Assembly (NCBI GenBank): GCA_003279855.1 | Contig: QCGO01000001.1 | Span: 124,001-188,000, forward strand | DNA length: 64,000 nt | Direction: 5' to 3' | From: Prochlorococcus sp. AG-388-E21 | GTDB lineage: Bacteria > Cyanobacteriota > Cyanobacteriia > PCC-6307 > Cyanobiaceae | Shown: piece after piece, positions 12,849-21,949 of the stretch | Numbering within the stretch: position 1 is the first letter of the stretch | How the letters are laid out: each line of letters opens with the position of its first letter | Notes under the pieces: generated by a model | The model's database searches: none | Seen by the model: the letters and a program-made list of their open reading frames with translations, nothing else | Told to the model about the DNA's origin: nothing | Program-made: the position numbers and the translations under genes

Positions 12849-13871
12849 ATGAAAATTGGAATTAATGGTTTTGGAAGAATTGGCAGATTAGTTTTCAGAG
12901 CATTATGGGATAGAGCTGATATAGAAATAACTCATATAAATGAGATAGCGGGAGATTCGAATGCCGCTGCGCATTTACTCGAATTCGATTCAGTCCATGG
13001 TAGATGGGTGAAAGATATAAAGGTTAAAGAAGAAGAAATAATAATTGATGGAAAGAAATTAGATTACACATCTTTTAAAAATTACCTTGATGTTCCTTGG
13101 GAAAAATCTTCTGTAGATATTATTTTGGAATGTACAGGAAAGAATAAAAAGCCAGACAAACTAAATCCCTATTTTGATACTCTTGGGATGAAAAGAGTAA
13201 TAGTAGCTTGTCCAGTAAAGGGAATTGTAGCTGGAGAGGAATCACTTAATATTGTTTACGGTATAAATCAAAGTCTTTATGACCCTTCTAAACATAAATT
13301 ACTAACTGCAGCATCTTGCACTACAAATTGTTTAGCTCCGATAGTAAAGGTAATCAATGAAAATTTTTCAATTAAGCACGGTGCTATTACAACTATTCAC
13401 GATGTTACGAACACTCAAGTTCCTGTAGATTTTTATAAAAGTGATTTGAGGAGAGCAAGAGGATGTATGCAAAGTTTAATACCTACTACTACTGGATCTG
13501 CTAAAGCTATCGCTGAGATCTTCCCAGAATTAAAAGGAAAATTAAATGGGCATGCAGTAAGAGTTCCTCTCCTTAATGGTTCTTTAACTGATGCAGTTTT
13601 TGAATTAAATAAAGAAGTGTCAACTGAACAAGTAAATTTGGCACTTAAAGTAGCTTCAGAAACTTATTTAAAAGGAATTCTTGGCTACGAAGAAAGACCT
13701 TTAGTTTCTGCAGATTATGTAAATGACTCTAGAAGTTCAATAGTTGATAGTTTATCAACTATGGTTGTTAATTCAAATTTATTAAAGATATACGCTTGGT
13801 ATGACAACGAGTGGGGTTACAGCTGCAGACTTGCAGATCTTACTGAATATGTAATCAAAAAAGAGATTTAA
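12849..13871 (+). CDS. gap1: glyceraldehyde-3-phosphate dehydrogenase of the arsenate-detoxifying type
   Basis: 340 residues, full length. It has the NAD-binding [10 protein letters not shown] at residues 5-14, catalytic Cys157 in AASCTTNC, His184 in IHDVTNTQ, and the C-terminal WYDNEWGYS. In the ArsR-GAPDH-ArsJ cassette this enzyme forms 1-arseno-3-phosphoglycerate from arsenate and G3P, and the next gene exports it. The placement directly between the ArsR operator and arsJ (11-base gap) assigns it to that pathway and not to housekeeping carbon metabolism. Ordinary glycolytic activity is not excluded by sequence. Confidence 0.92.
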   Translation: MKIGINGFGRIGRLVFRALWDRADIEITHINEIAGDSNAAAHLLEFDSVHGRWVKDIKVKEEEIIIDGKKLDYTSFKNYLDVPWEKSSVDIILECTGKNKKPDKLNPYFDTLGMKRVIVACPVKGIVAGEESLNIVYGINQSLYDPSKHKLLTAASCTTNCLAPIVKVINENFSIKHGAITTIHDVTNTQVPVDFYKSDLRRARGCMQSLIPTTTGSAKAIAEIFPELKGKLNGHAVRVPLLNGSLTDAVFELNKEVSTEQVNLALKVASETYLKGILGYEERPLVSADYVNDSRSSIVDSLSTMVVNSNLLKIYAWYDNEWGYSCRLADLTEYVIKKEI

Positions 13872-13882
13872 TTTATGTCTTT

Positions 13883-15142
13883 ATGAAGTTATCTAATATT
13901 CAACAATATAGTGTTGTAACCGCAAACTATTGGGCATTCACGCTTACTGACGGCGCATTAAGATTATTAGTTGTTGGTCACTTTCATGAGCTAGGTTACA
14001 CAACTCTACAAATTGCTTTACTTTTCCTTTTTTATGAGTTTTTTGGAATAATTACTAATTTATATGGTGGTTGGATAGGAGCAAGATATGGTTTAAGGCT
14101 TACTTTATGGATTGGGACTATCCTGCAAATCATCGCTCTTTTCATGCTTATACCAGTTAAAGAGGATTGGCCAGTAATATTTAGTGTCGTATACGTTATG
14201 GTTGCTCAAGCAGTCAGTGGGATAGCAAAAGATTTAAACAAAATGAGTGCTAAAAGTGCTGTTAAGACAGTTGTTCCAGAGACAAATAACGACAATGATA
14301 CTGGCCAAAAACAACTTTTTAAATGGGTTGCTATTTTAACTGGATCTAAAAATGCTCTTAAGGGAGTTGGGTTCTTCTTGGGTGGACTTTTATATAAGTT
14401 ATTTGGATTCAATAATGCTGTAGGAATTATGGGTTTTGGACTCTGCTTAGCCTTTTTATTGACATTAATTTTGCCTGGAGAAATTGGCAAGATGAAAACC
14501 AAACCAGCTTTTAATGATCTTTTTTCAAAATCAGATGCCATAAATATTCTTTCAGCAGCAAGATTCTTTCTTTTTGGTGCAAGAGATGTTTGGTTTGTTG
14601 TAGCTCTTCCAGTATTCCTTGATATGGCATTTGGTTGGGACTACATGGAAATAGGATTATTTCTTGGAGCCTGGGTAATAGGTTATGGAATTGTTCAGGC
14701 TTCGGCTCCAGCAATTAGAAAGATATGGGGCCAGAAAGAAAGTCCAGGTCGTAAAGCTATCCAATTTTGGAGTGCCGTATTAATGGTAATACCATCTTTG
14801 ATAGGAGTCGCATTATGGAGAGAAAGTTCTCCATCGATAGCAATAATTTTAGGACTTACTATTTTTGGATTTGTTTTTGCAATGAATTCCTCTACACATT
14901 CTTATATGATTTTGGCCTACTCTGATAATGAAAAAGTCAGTTTAAATGTTGGCTTCTATTACATGGCAAATGCTGCTGGAAGACTAGTTGGAACATTACT
15001 ATCTGGCTTACTATTTATGATTGGAAGAAATCCGAGTATTGGTCTTCAATATTGTCTTTATTTTTCATCACTTCTAATATTATTATCTTGGATTTCGAGT
15101 CTTAAATTACCATCAATCAAACAAAGCTTATCATCACCATAA
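13883..15142 (+). CDS. arsJ: ArsJ organoarsenical efflux permease (major facilitator family)
   Basis: 419 residues with about 12 hydrophobic segments in the major facilitator layout, including the loop motif GGWIGARYGLRLTLW between helices 2 and 3. It begins MKLSNIQQYSVVTANYWAFT and starts 11 bases after gap1. The neighbouring arsR and gap identify it as ArsJ, which exports 1-arseno-3-phosphoglycerate from the cell. Without that context it would be called only an MFS permease. Complete, with no visible disruption. Confidence 0.9.
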   Translation: MKLSNIQQYSVVTANYWAFTLTDGALRLLVVGHFHELGYTTLQIALLFLFYEFFGIITNLYGGWIGARYGLRLTLWIGTILQIIALFMLIPVKEDWPVIFSVVYVMVAQAVSGIAKDLNKMSAKSAVKTVVPETNNDNDTGQKQLFKWVAILTGSKNALKGVGFFLGGLLYKLFGFNNAVGIMGFGLCLAFLLTLILPGEIGKMKTKPAFNDLFSKSDAINILSAARFFLFGARDVWFVVALPVFLDMAFGWDYMEIGLFLGAWVIGYGIVQASAPAIRKIWGQKESPGRKAIQFWSAVLMVIPSLIGVALWRESSPSIAIILGLTIFGFVFAMNSSTHSYMILAYSDNEKVSLNVGFYYMANAAGRLVGTLLSGLLFMIGRNPSIGLQYCLYFSSLLILLSWISSLKLPSIKQSLSSP

Positions 15143-15172
15143 AAACTAATTTTTTGAAATTAGAATATTTAA

Positions 15173-16399
15173 ATGGCAAAAATATCCTTAATTGAACTTG
15201 CAAAAATTTTCCTAAAAATTGGTATTTTAAGTTTTGGAGGACCGTATGCTCATATTTCCTTATTCGAAGATGAACTTATAAATAATAAAAAATTGATTTC
15301 AACTCAATCTTTTGAAAAAGGTATTGGATTATGTCAAATACTTCCAGGTCCAATATCTACTCAATTAGCAATATATATAGGTCTTAAAATTAATGGATAT
15401 CTTGGTGGATTGGTATCCGGTATAAGTTTCATTATCCCAGGATTCGTTTCGGTATTAGCTCTTAGTTTTTTTTGGCAAATTGGATCAGGATCAAAATTCT
15501 TAACAGATTTAATTTATTTCAATCCTCCTATTATTGCAGGAATAATTTTTTCATTCTCTTTAGTTCTATTAAAAAAAAGATTAAAGTTTGATCGAATATT
15601 ATTCTCTAGCTCAATATTATTTCTACTTATATTTGCCAAATATAATAGTATTAAATTTCCACTCATAACAATTCTTACTATTGCAGGATTGATAAATATA
15701 TTATTACGGAAATTCAAAGATAATTTTTACAGCTTGATCCCTTTATCTATATTTTCAACAACCTCATTTTTGAGTAGTACACTCTTTTTAGATATTTTTA
15801 AATTCTATAATTTCTTGAAGGATTCTTTAAACTCAAAGTTTTTAATAAATTATCTTAATCTGTTTTTTTTCTTCTTCAAATCGGGACTTTTTATTTTTGG
15901 AGGGGGACTAGTAATCATTCCTCTAATGAGTGATTATGTTGTCTCACAAGGATGGTTAACAAATAATGAATTTATAGATGGGATAATGATTGGCCAGATA
16001 ACACCTGGTCCTGTCTTATTAACTACAAGTTTTATTGGATACAAAGCTGGGTTTTCGGTCGGAGGAATAAATGAAGCTTTAAAGTATTCATTTATATCAA
16101 CTTTTGCAATTTTTTTACCAAGTTTTTTATTGATTTTTGTTTTTGGGAAAGGCTTCATAAAAAACAGAATTAACTCAATTAATTACTTTATCGAAGGAGT
16201 AATCAATACAATTCCAGGAGCAGTTATTTTTTCTGGATTTAATTTAATTGAAGATAGTTTTTCATCAAAATACTTTTTAATTAGCTCTATTTTTATAGTT
16301 TTAATCTCCACACTATTGTCTTTTTTTAAAATAGTTCCAACATACATACTTATTCTTTTTTCTTTAATATTAGGCTTGTCAAAATATTTGTTTGCATAA
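15173..16399 (+). CDS. chrA: ChrA-type chromate/anion transporter, two-domain form
   Basis: 408 residues made of two homologous CHR domains. The first contains [17 protein letters not shown] and [16 protein letters not shown] (residues 19-67). The second, near residues 235-310, has [11 protein letters not shown] and [17 protein letters not shown]. The two-domain form is the classic ChrA antiporter that exports chromate. It follows arsJ by 30 bases and may be cotranscribed. Substrate in this organism is inferred from family and not proven. Confidence 0.88.
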   Translation: MAKISLIELAKIFLKIGILSFGGPYAHISLFEDELINNKKLISTQSFEKGIGLCQILPGPISTQLAIYIGLKINGYLGGLVSGISFIIPGFVSVLALSFFWQIGSGSKFLTDLIYFNPPIIAGIIFSFSLVLLKKRLKFDRILFSSSILFLLIFAKYNSIKFPLITILTIAGLINILLRKFKDNFYSLIPLSIFSTTSFLSSTLFLDIFKFYNFLKDSLNSKFLINYLNLFFFFFKSGLFIFGGGLVIIPLMSDYVVSQGWLTNNEFIDGIMIGQITPGPVLLTTSFIGYKAGFSVGGINEALKYSFISTFAIFLPSFLLIFVFGKGFIKNRINSINYFIEGVINTIPGAVIFSGFNLIEDSFSSKYFLISSIFIVLISTLLSFFKIVPTYILILFSLILGLSKYLFA

Positions 16400-16400
16400 A

Positions 16401-16430
16401 AAAAAGGAGGAAATAAATTCCTCCTTTTAA
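16401..16430. terminator. bidirectional terminator between chrA and pstS
   Basis: An 11-bp perfect stem (AAAAGGAGGAA at 16402-16412, TTCCTCCTTTT at 16418-16428) with a 5-base loop. A and T runs on the two sides let it serve both converging genes. Confidence 0.85.
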
Positions 16431-16445
16431 ATATTGTCTTACGAT

Positions 16446-17441
16446 TTATTTACCGATTCTTTTTACAGCAGCTCTTGACTTCTCAAGAATATCTCCTTTT
16501 AAGGGGACAAATCCAAGTGATGGAGCTTTATCTTGATACTCATCACTTAACAATGTATTAAAGGCTTGTTTGATAGCTTTAGTGTTTCTACCATTACCCT
16601 CTTCATAAGCAAGTATCCATGTTAATGAAGCTATAGGGTATGCTCCTTTTGCAGTTGGGTTAGGATTTTTACCAGCAAGATTTTCATCTAGAGTAATACC
16701 ATTAAGAGCCTTAGCTCCTGCTTCTACAGATGGTTTTAGAAACTCCCCTGAAAGATTTTGAAGTGCAGCAGCTTTGACATTACCTTTTATGTAAGACTGG
16801 TTAACATAACCAATTGCACCAGGAGTATTTTGTATAACACCTGCTACACCTGAATTACCTTTTGCTCCAACGCCTGCTGGCCACTTAACTGATTTACCTG
16901 TTCCTAGTGTCCAAGTTTTTGAAAAAGCTTCCATAGAGTTAGTAAAAGCTTTGGTTGTGCCTGATCCGTCAGAACGATGTGCCCAAGTTAACTTACCTGA
17001 TTTACAGCCTAATTCTTTCCAGTTTTTAACCATACCCATAGCAACTCTTACTGCTTGCTCTTGAGTAAGTTTCAAATCACAATCATAGTTATAACCAAAA
17101 GCAATAGTTCCTCCAACCATAGGAATCTGTACTAATCCTCTTGTTACCTTTGCTATATCTTTATCCTTCATAGGATCATCAGAAGCACCAAAGTTTACTG
17201 TCTGATCAATAAAAGCTTTTCTTCCAGAGCCTGAACCAACAGCTTGATAGTTTACTCTTGGCCCTCCTGAAGTGGCTAAATCTTTGAACCAACGAGTGTA
17301 AATTTTGGCAGGAAATGATGCTCCAGCACCACTTAATCTTGTTCTAGCAGAAACACTTGTGCCAGGAACACTTGTACCAGCAGCAATGGCTACTGCAGAA
17401 GTGAAAACCAAAGCTTTCTTAGCTATGTTCATGGATGTCAT
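16446..17441 (-). CDS. pstS: periplasmic phosphate-binding protein of the Pst transporter
   Basis: 331 residues with an N-terminal signal peptide (about residues 1-32, MNIAKKALVFTSAVAIAAG...SVSA; Met4 is an alternative start). The mature protein opens with LSGAGASFPAKIYTRWF, the PstS signature, and has the phosphate-binding SDGSGTT loop in the middle and VNQSYIKG further on. It captures phosphate in the periplasm for PstCAB, which is not in this window. It is divergent from the porin gene over a 340-base region with several 11-bp-spaced Pho-box-like repeats, so it is presumably PhoB-controlled. Confidence 0.95.
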   Translation of the reverse strand: MTSMNIAKKALVFTSAVAIAAGTSVPGTSVSARTRLSGAGASFPAKIYTRWFKDLATSGGPRVNYQAVGSGSGRKAFIDQTVNFGASDDPMKDKDIAKVTRGLVQIPMVGGTIAFGYNYDCDLKLTQEQAVRVAMGMVKNWKELGCKSGKLTWAHRSDGSGTTKAFTNSMEAFSKTWTLGTGKSVKWPAGVGAKGNSGVAGVIQNTPGAIGYVNQSYIKGNVKAAALQNLSGEFLKPSVEAGAKALNGITLDENLAGKNPNPTAKGAYPIASLTWILAYEEGNGRNTKAIKQAFNTLLSDEYQDKAPSLGFVPLKGDILEKSRAAVKRIGK

Positions 17442-17516
17442 GATTAAATGAAAGACTACATATATATAGCACCGAATTTATACACAAATACTCATTAATT
17501 AAAATTTTATCCTGTG

Positions 17517-17546
17517 GTTAATTAGTTCTTAACCTCTTCTTAAACT
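17517..17546 (+). promoter_or_regulatory. candidate Pho box, plus-oriented
   Basis: Three 8-mers at exact 11-base spacing: GTTAATTA (17517), CTTAACCT (17528) and CTTAAACT (17539). CTTAACCT is the cyanobacterial Pho-box core. It lies 76 bases upstream of the pstS start and 236 bases before the porin ATG, so which promoter it serves is open. Confidence 0.6.
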
Positions 17547-17659
17547 AAATATCAAAGGAGGCTTTTTTCGTTTGGTTTTAAAAATATTTGAAAATAAACT
17601 TAGGTTGATTTTTAACTTTTATACAAAAAATCTTGAAAAATATGTAAATTTTTTTATTT

Positions 17660-17689
17660 AATTTAAGAGTAGTTTAAGGTCTATTTAAA
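17660..17689 (-). promoter_or_regulatory. candidate Pho box, minus-oriented
   Basis: Read on the minus strand: TTTAAATA, CTTAAACT, CTTAAATT, again at exact 11-base spacing. The orientation points toward pstS, though 220 bases from it. Confidence 0.5.
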
Positions 17690-17710
17690 TTTTCCTTTTT
17701 AACTCTACTC

Positions 17711-17729
17711 CTTAGTCATTCCTTAACCT
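17711..17729 (+). promoter_or_regulatory. candidate Pho half-array ahead of the porin
   Basis: CTTAGTCA (17711) and CTTAACCT (17722), 11 bases apart, ending 52 bases before the porin ATG. Confidence 0.5.
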
Positions 17730-17781
17730 TAATTCGTTCTCATAGATTTGGATTCCAATCCATTTTTACGTGTTGAGGTAC

Positions 17782-19092
17782 ATGAAACTTTTTCAAAAAC
17801 TAATTGCTGCTCCTGCCATAATCTCTTTGGCATCAGGGTTCGCAGTAAATGCATCTGAGATCAATTCAACAGATCTTAGTGATTATTCTAGATCTAACAA
17901 TTTAGTATCTTTAAATGATTTTAAATCAGATACTTTATTGCCAGGAGATTGGGCTTACGATTCATTAAAGAATCTTACAAATAGTTCAAAATTCAATGGA
18001 AACCCAGTCTCTCGTTTAGAAGCCGCTGCTGAATTAAGCAATCTAATTGCAGGCGGTGAAGGCTTAATGAATGGAGCTGCAATAGATAGACTAAGTGATG
18101 AGCTTGGTTCTGAGTTGGCAATTATGAAAGGAAGAGTTGATGGACTTGAAGCTCGTGTTGATGGTATCGAAGCAGGACAGTTTTCATCAACAACAACGAT
18201 GAAAGGTTCAGCTGAATTTTTGATCGGTGCTAAGAGTAATGGTGATTCTGACGCTGAAGAAGCTGTCATGACTGCCTTTCACTATACATTCGACTTAAAT
18301 ACAAGTTTTACGGGTGACGACAAATTAAATGTTGAGATATCAGCTGGTGACCAAACAGGTAGTAAAACACTTGGTGCAGATCTAGATTTTGGAGAGCCTT
18401 CATCTAGTCAGCTAAGAATTGAAGATATTAACTACACATTCCCTGTAGGAGAATGGAAACTATCCTTTGGCGAATCAATGGATGCTTCCAAAAACTGGCC
18501 AAATGCCTGTGCTGTAAACAACATCTATGATGCATTAGGTGATTGTGGAGCTGCAAACTCTGTTGATCTATCAGGAGATATTTCTTTTAGTGCTGGTAGA
18601 AGTTTTGGAGATGGATGGGATGTAGGTATCGGAGTTTCAGCAAATGATGGTGAAACTACAAAAGGTATGTTCACTAAGGAAGGAGCTGATTACTATGGAG
18701 CTGCTATCGGATACTCATCAGATAATTACGCTGTAACTCTTGCTTACTCCGATAAAGACACTACTTCATACTGGGGGGCTACAGCTTCTTATAGTACTGA
18801 TGGTGGTGCAACTGTCAGTGGCGGTATTGAATTCGGGAACCCAGAATCATCTTCAGATGATACTACTCAGTACGTTGTAGGAGTTTCTACCGATGTTGGT
18901 GAGGGTACTCTTTCAGCATCACTAGGAACAAAAGCTGCGTATACTGATAGTCAGACAGAGCATTATGCTTACGACCTCAATTATTCTTACCCAATAAATG
19001 ATTCAATGACTATCACACCATTTTTCTACATAGTTGAGAATGCTGGTGAAGATGATAATGGATTTGGAGCAATCACAACATTCAAATTCTAA
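17782..19092 (+). CDS. som: Som-type outer-membrane porin
   Basis: The open frame reaches a GTG at 17770, but the true start is the ATG at 17782, preceded by TTGAGG. It has a signal peptide (MKLFQKLIAAPAIISLASGF...AVNA), then a short SLH-like region (GDWAYDSLKNL ... SRLEAAAELSNLI). A coiled stretch (GSELAIMKGRVDGLEARVDG) follows, then a beta-barrel of alternating strands ending in Phe. This is the cyanobacterial porin architecture. Its position between pstS and the phosphatase, with Pho-box-like repeats ahead, suggests a phosphate-starvation porin. The ribosome-binding region GTGTTGAGG is complementary to the Yfr1-like motif with one bulge. Confidence 0.9.
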   Translation: MKLFQKLIAAPAIISLASGFAVNASEINSTDLSDYSRSNNLVSLNDFKSDTLLPGDWAYDSLKNLTNSSKFNGNPVSRLEAAAELSNLIAGGEGLMNGAAIDRLSDELGSELAIMKGRVDGLEARVDGIEAGQFSSTTTMKGSAEFLIGAKSNGDSDAEEAVMTAFHYTFDLNTSFTGDDKLNVEISAGDQTGSKTLGADLDFGEPSSSQLRIEDINYTFPVGEWKLSFGESMDASKNWPNACAVNNIYDALGDCGAANSVDLSGDISFSAGRSFGDGWDVGIGVSANDGETTKGMFTKEGADYYGAAIGYSSDNYAVTLAYSDKDTTSYWGATASYSTDGGATVSGGIEFGNPESSSDDTTQYVVGVSTDVGEGTLSASLGTKAAYTDSQTEHYAYDLNYSYPINDSMTITPFFYIVENAGEDDNGFGAITTFKF

Positions 19093-19125
19093 ATTAAAAT
19101 TTAATTTAGAAATCTTATACACATT

Positions 19126-19158
19126 AAAAAGACCTGCTATGTGCAGGTCTTTTTTTTG
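19126..19158 (+). terminator. porin terminator
   Basis: GACCTGC (19131-19137), 5-base loop, GCAGGTC (19143-19149), then a T9 run; A-rich on the 5' side. Confidence 0.9.
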
Positions 19159-19174
19159 CCAAAAATTTTTATAA

Positions 19175-19215
19175 CTTAAATTGTTCTTAATAAATTAATT
19201 TTTTTTTCTTAACTT
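19175..19215 (+). promoter_or_regulatory. candidate Pho box ahead of the phytase-like phosphatase
   Basis: CTTAAATT (19175), CTTAATAA (19186) and CTTAACTT (19208) fall on one 11-base phase, with the 19197 position degenerate. A TATATAA -10-like element follows before the ATG at 19255. Confidence 0.5.
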
Positions 19216-19254
19216 ACAAAAGCAATTATATAAGAGTATTTTCTTAAGCACTAA

Positions 19255-21537
19255 ATGAAAAAAACATTAGCTGCTGCAAGTTTTTCTGCATTACTTGCAA
19301 TCGTCGCCTCCTCTACAAGTAACGGATTTGCAAATTGGAATACAAAATATTGGGCAAATGAAAAAAACTTCAACAGAATTTCCTCTTTTAATGTAAGTGA
19401 TAATTTACCTAAAGGATCAAAATCTACCACCAAAACTTCTTCAGAAGTTGTTACAGCTTCAGAAGATGGAAAGACTTTGATGTATACAGATAGCGATCTA
19501 GGAGTAGTAGGTTTAGTTGATATCTCAGACCCTGCAAACCCTAAAGCATTGGGAGTTGTTGAACTTGAGGCAGAACCAACTGGAATTGCAGCACTTGGAA
19601 ACAATGCTTATATAGGTTCGAATACATCTGAAAGTTATACAAATCCTTCAGGAGCATTAGTTCAATACAATTTAGAAACAAGAAAAGCAGTAAAAGAATG
19701 TGATTTAGGTGGGCAGCCTGATAGCGTCTTTGTTTCACCAGACGGAACATTTCTAGCTGTCGCTATAGAGAATGAGAGGGATGAAGAATATAAAAATGGA
19801 TTTATCCCTCAAATTGATGACAATGGCATTCAAATTAATCCTGCAGGTTATGTTTCTCTTGTGAAGTTAAACAAAAGAGGGAAAATACAATGCAACTCAA
19901 TAAAAAAAGTAGATTTAACAGGCTTATCCGAAATAGCTCCTTTTGATCCCGAACCAGAATTCGTTGCTATTAATGATCTTGGTGAAACAGTTGTCTCTCT
20001 TCAAGAAAACAACCATCTTGCAGTAATTGATAAAGATGGAAATGTAATATCACATTTCTCGGCAGGAGTTGTAAAACAAATGGCAGGAATGGATACAAAG
20101 AAAGATGGAGCACATAAATTTAAAAGCAAACTAAAGAATGTAAGAAGAGAGCCCGATGGTCTTACTTGGATTGATAATGACCATTTTGCAACAGCAAATG
20201 AAGGCGATTACAAGCATATTGATCCAAATCAGGCAAAAAGAGGTGGTTCAAGATCCTGGACTATTTTTAAAAAAGATGGAACAGTAGTTTATGAAGATGC
20301 AAATAGACTAGAAAGAGCAATTGCACAAATAGGTCATTTCCAAGATGGGAGAGCAGGTAAAAAGGGAGTAGAACCTGAGTCAGTTACATATTCAAAAATT
20401 AATGGAACGCCCTATTTATTTGTTGGTGCTGAACGAGCTGGGATAGTAGCTGTTTACGATATCACAGAACTAAATCAACCTTTGCTTACTCAATTACTTC
20501 CATCAGGCATTGGACCAGAGGGATTTGTCGCAATTCCAGAGAGGGGATTAATTGCCTCAGCAAATGAAAAAGACTACAACAAAAAAGAACCTGGTTTATC
20601 TTCTCATGTGACTATTTATCAACTACAAGATGCTCCTGCTTCATACCCACATTTAACAAATGAAAATGGCCTTGAATTTGTATCTTGGGGTGCGATAAGT
20701 GGAATGGTGGCTGGTGATGACGGTAAAATTTATGCTGTAAATGATGGGACTTTTAAAACTCAGCCAAGAATTTACGTTATTGATCCTTCATCTTCCCCAG
20801 CACTATTAGAAAGAGCTATAGATATAAAGCTAGATGGTAAGACTGCATTATTTATGGATCAAGAGGGTATTACTACTGATGGTAATGGTGGATTCTACAT
20901 TTCTACTGAAGGAATCAAGAAAAAGCTAGATGAACATCCTCCTGCAATCTACCATGTAAGCTCAGATGGTGAAATTTTAGAGAAGATAACTCCACCACTT
21001 TCATATCTTAATTATGCTAAAAATCCTGGTTTTGAAGGCATAACAAGGAATGGGGATATTCTTTATATTGCTCAACAGAAGCCTTGGGGTGATGATACTT
21101 TCAATACTACTAAGATCCTTTCCTATAATTTAAAAACCAAACAGTGGGGGGCCGTAAATTATCAATTAGATAGGATCAAAAAAGGTGGCGTTGGCATTTC
21201 AGAATTGACTTACCATGACGGGGCACTTTATGTAATCGAAAGAGATAGTTTCTATGGAAAGAAAGCGAAATTGAAAGCTATATATAAAATAGATTTAGAT
21301 GATGTTATTTTCGAAGGTCTTCAGACTAATATTCCTCCCAGACTTTATCCTTTAGTTGAAAAAGAGTTAGTTACTGATCTAAAACCAGTAATGCAATCTA
21401 CGGGTGGTTTTATCCTTGAAAAGGTTGAAGGCTTAGCAATAACAAGCGAAGGGCAAGCATGGATTTCAACTGACAACGACGGGACTGGAAAGAAATCAAC
21501 TGGTGAAACTCTTTTCCTAAATATTGGAAAAATCTAG
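19255..21537 (+). CDS. large secreted phytase-like / atypical alkaline phosphatase
   Basis: 760 residues with a signal peptide (MKKTLAAASFSALLAIVASS). Residues 50-470 form a beta-propeller-like region (choice-of-anchor-I type) with repeated blades such as VEPESVTYSKINGTPYLFVG and GPEGFVAIPERGL. Residues 480-760 look like a phytase-like esterase domain (GMVAGDDGKIYAVND, QEGITTDGNGGFYISTEG). Acidic residues are frequent, consistent with calcium binding. It sits in the phosphate island where MED4-type strains carry the gene annotated phoA, so release of phosphate from esters in the periplasm is likely. The catalytic residues cannot be named with confidence, so I leave the symbol empty. Confidence 0.75.
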   Translation: MKKTLAAASFSALLAIVASSTSNGFANWNTKYWANEKNFNRISSFNVSDNLPKGSKSTTKTSSEVVTASEDGKTLMYTDSDLGVVGLVDISDPANPKALGVVELEAEPTGIAALGNNAYIGSNTSESYTNPSGALVQYNLETRKAVKECDLGGQPDSVFVSPDGTFLAVAIENERDEEYKNGFIPQIDDNGIQINPAGYVSLVKLNKRGKIQCNSIKKVDLTGLSEIAPFDPEPEFVAINDLGETVVSLQENNHLAVIDKDGNVISHFSAGVVKQMAGMDTKKDGAHKFKSKLKNVRREPDGLTWIDNDHFATANEGDYKHIDPNQAKRGGSRSWTIFKKDGTVVYEDANRLERAIAQIGHFQDGRAGKKGVEPESVTYSKINGTPYLFVGAERAGIVAVYDITELNQPLLTQLLPSGIGPEGFVAIPERGLIASANEKDYNKKEPGLSSHVTIYQLQDAPASYPHLTNENGLEFVSWGAISGMVAGDDGKIYAVNDGTFKTQPRIYVIDPSSSPALLERAIDIKLDGKTALFMDQEGITTDGNGGFYISTEGIKKKLDEHPPAIYHVSSDGEILEKITPPLSYLNYAKNPGFEGITRNGDILYIAQQKPWGDDTFNTTKILSYNLKTKQWGAVNYQLDRIKKGGVGISELTYHDGALYVIERDSFYGKKAKLKAIYKIDLDDVIFEGLQTNIPPRLYPLVEKELVTDLKPVMQSTGGFILEKVEGLAITSEGQAWISTDNDGTGKKSTGETLFLNIGKI

Positions 21538-21551
21538 TTAAAACTACTAAT

Positions 21552-21587
21552 AAAAGTCACCTTTTATATAAGGTGGCTTTTTTTTGC
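21552..21587 (+). terminator. terminator after the phosphatase gene
   Basis: GTCACCTT / AAGGTGGC stem (one G-T pair) with a 6-base loop and a T8 run. Confidence 0.88.
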
Positions 21588-21615
21588 AGTTCTTATAATT
21601 AAAAAAAGTTAAAAC

Positions 21616-21942
21616 ATGAAATACCTAATATTTATTATTTTATTCATCGCCCCAGTTAAAGCTGAAACAAAATATTATTGGCAGGGTGTCAGGCATTATT
21701 TAAATCGACCCAAACTAATGATAGAAGCATGCAAAGATATGAAAGAAGAAAATGACATTGGAACATCTGCTTTCGAGAGTATGTACATGCCAACATTACC
21801 TGATAGGCTTTGGTTAGCTATTGGCAAAAGAGATTCTTATTGGGCAGATGACTCCAAAGAAGGAAGCATTCTTTTTACAAGAGAAGGGGTTTTGAATTTA
21901 AAAAAATTTATTGCAGAAAAATCATGTCCTAATATTTTTTAA
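21616..21942 (+). CDS. small secreted protein, 108 residues
   Basis: Signal peptide MKYLIFIILFIAPVKA (residues 1-16), then a mature domain of about 92 residues with two Cys (near residues 39 and 104) that could form a disulfide, and many aromatics (KYYWQGVRHYL, DRLWLAIG). No family recognised. It converges with phoR, separated by only 7 bases. Its position in the phosphate cluster suggests, but does not show, a link to phosphate starvation. Confidence 0.6.
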   Translation: MKYLIFIILFIAPVKAETKYYWQGVRHYLNRPKLMIEACKDMKEENDIGTSAFESMYMPTLPDRLWLAIGKRDSYWADDSKEGSILFTREGVLNLKKFIAEKSCPNIF

Positions 21943-21949
21943 ATTTTCC

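Noticed and set aside
17770-17781. GTG at 17770 as the porin start
   Set aside because: It would add MLRY before the normal porin signal peptide and place the start over the TTGAGG ribosome-binding site of the ATG at 17782.
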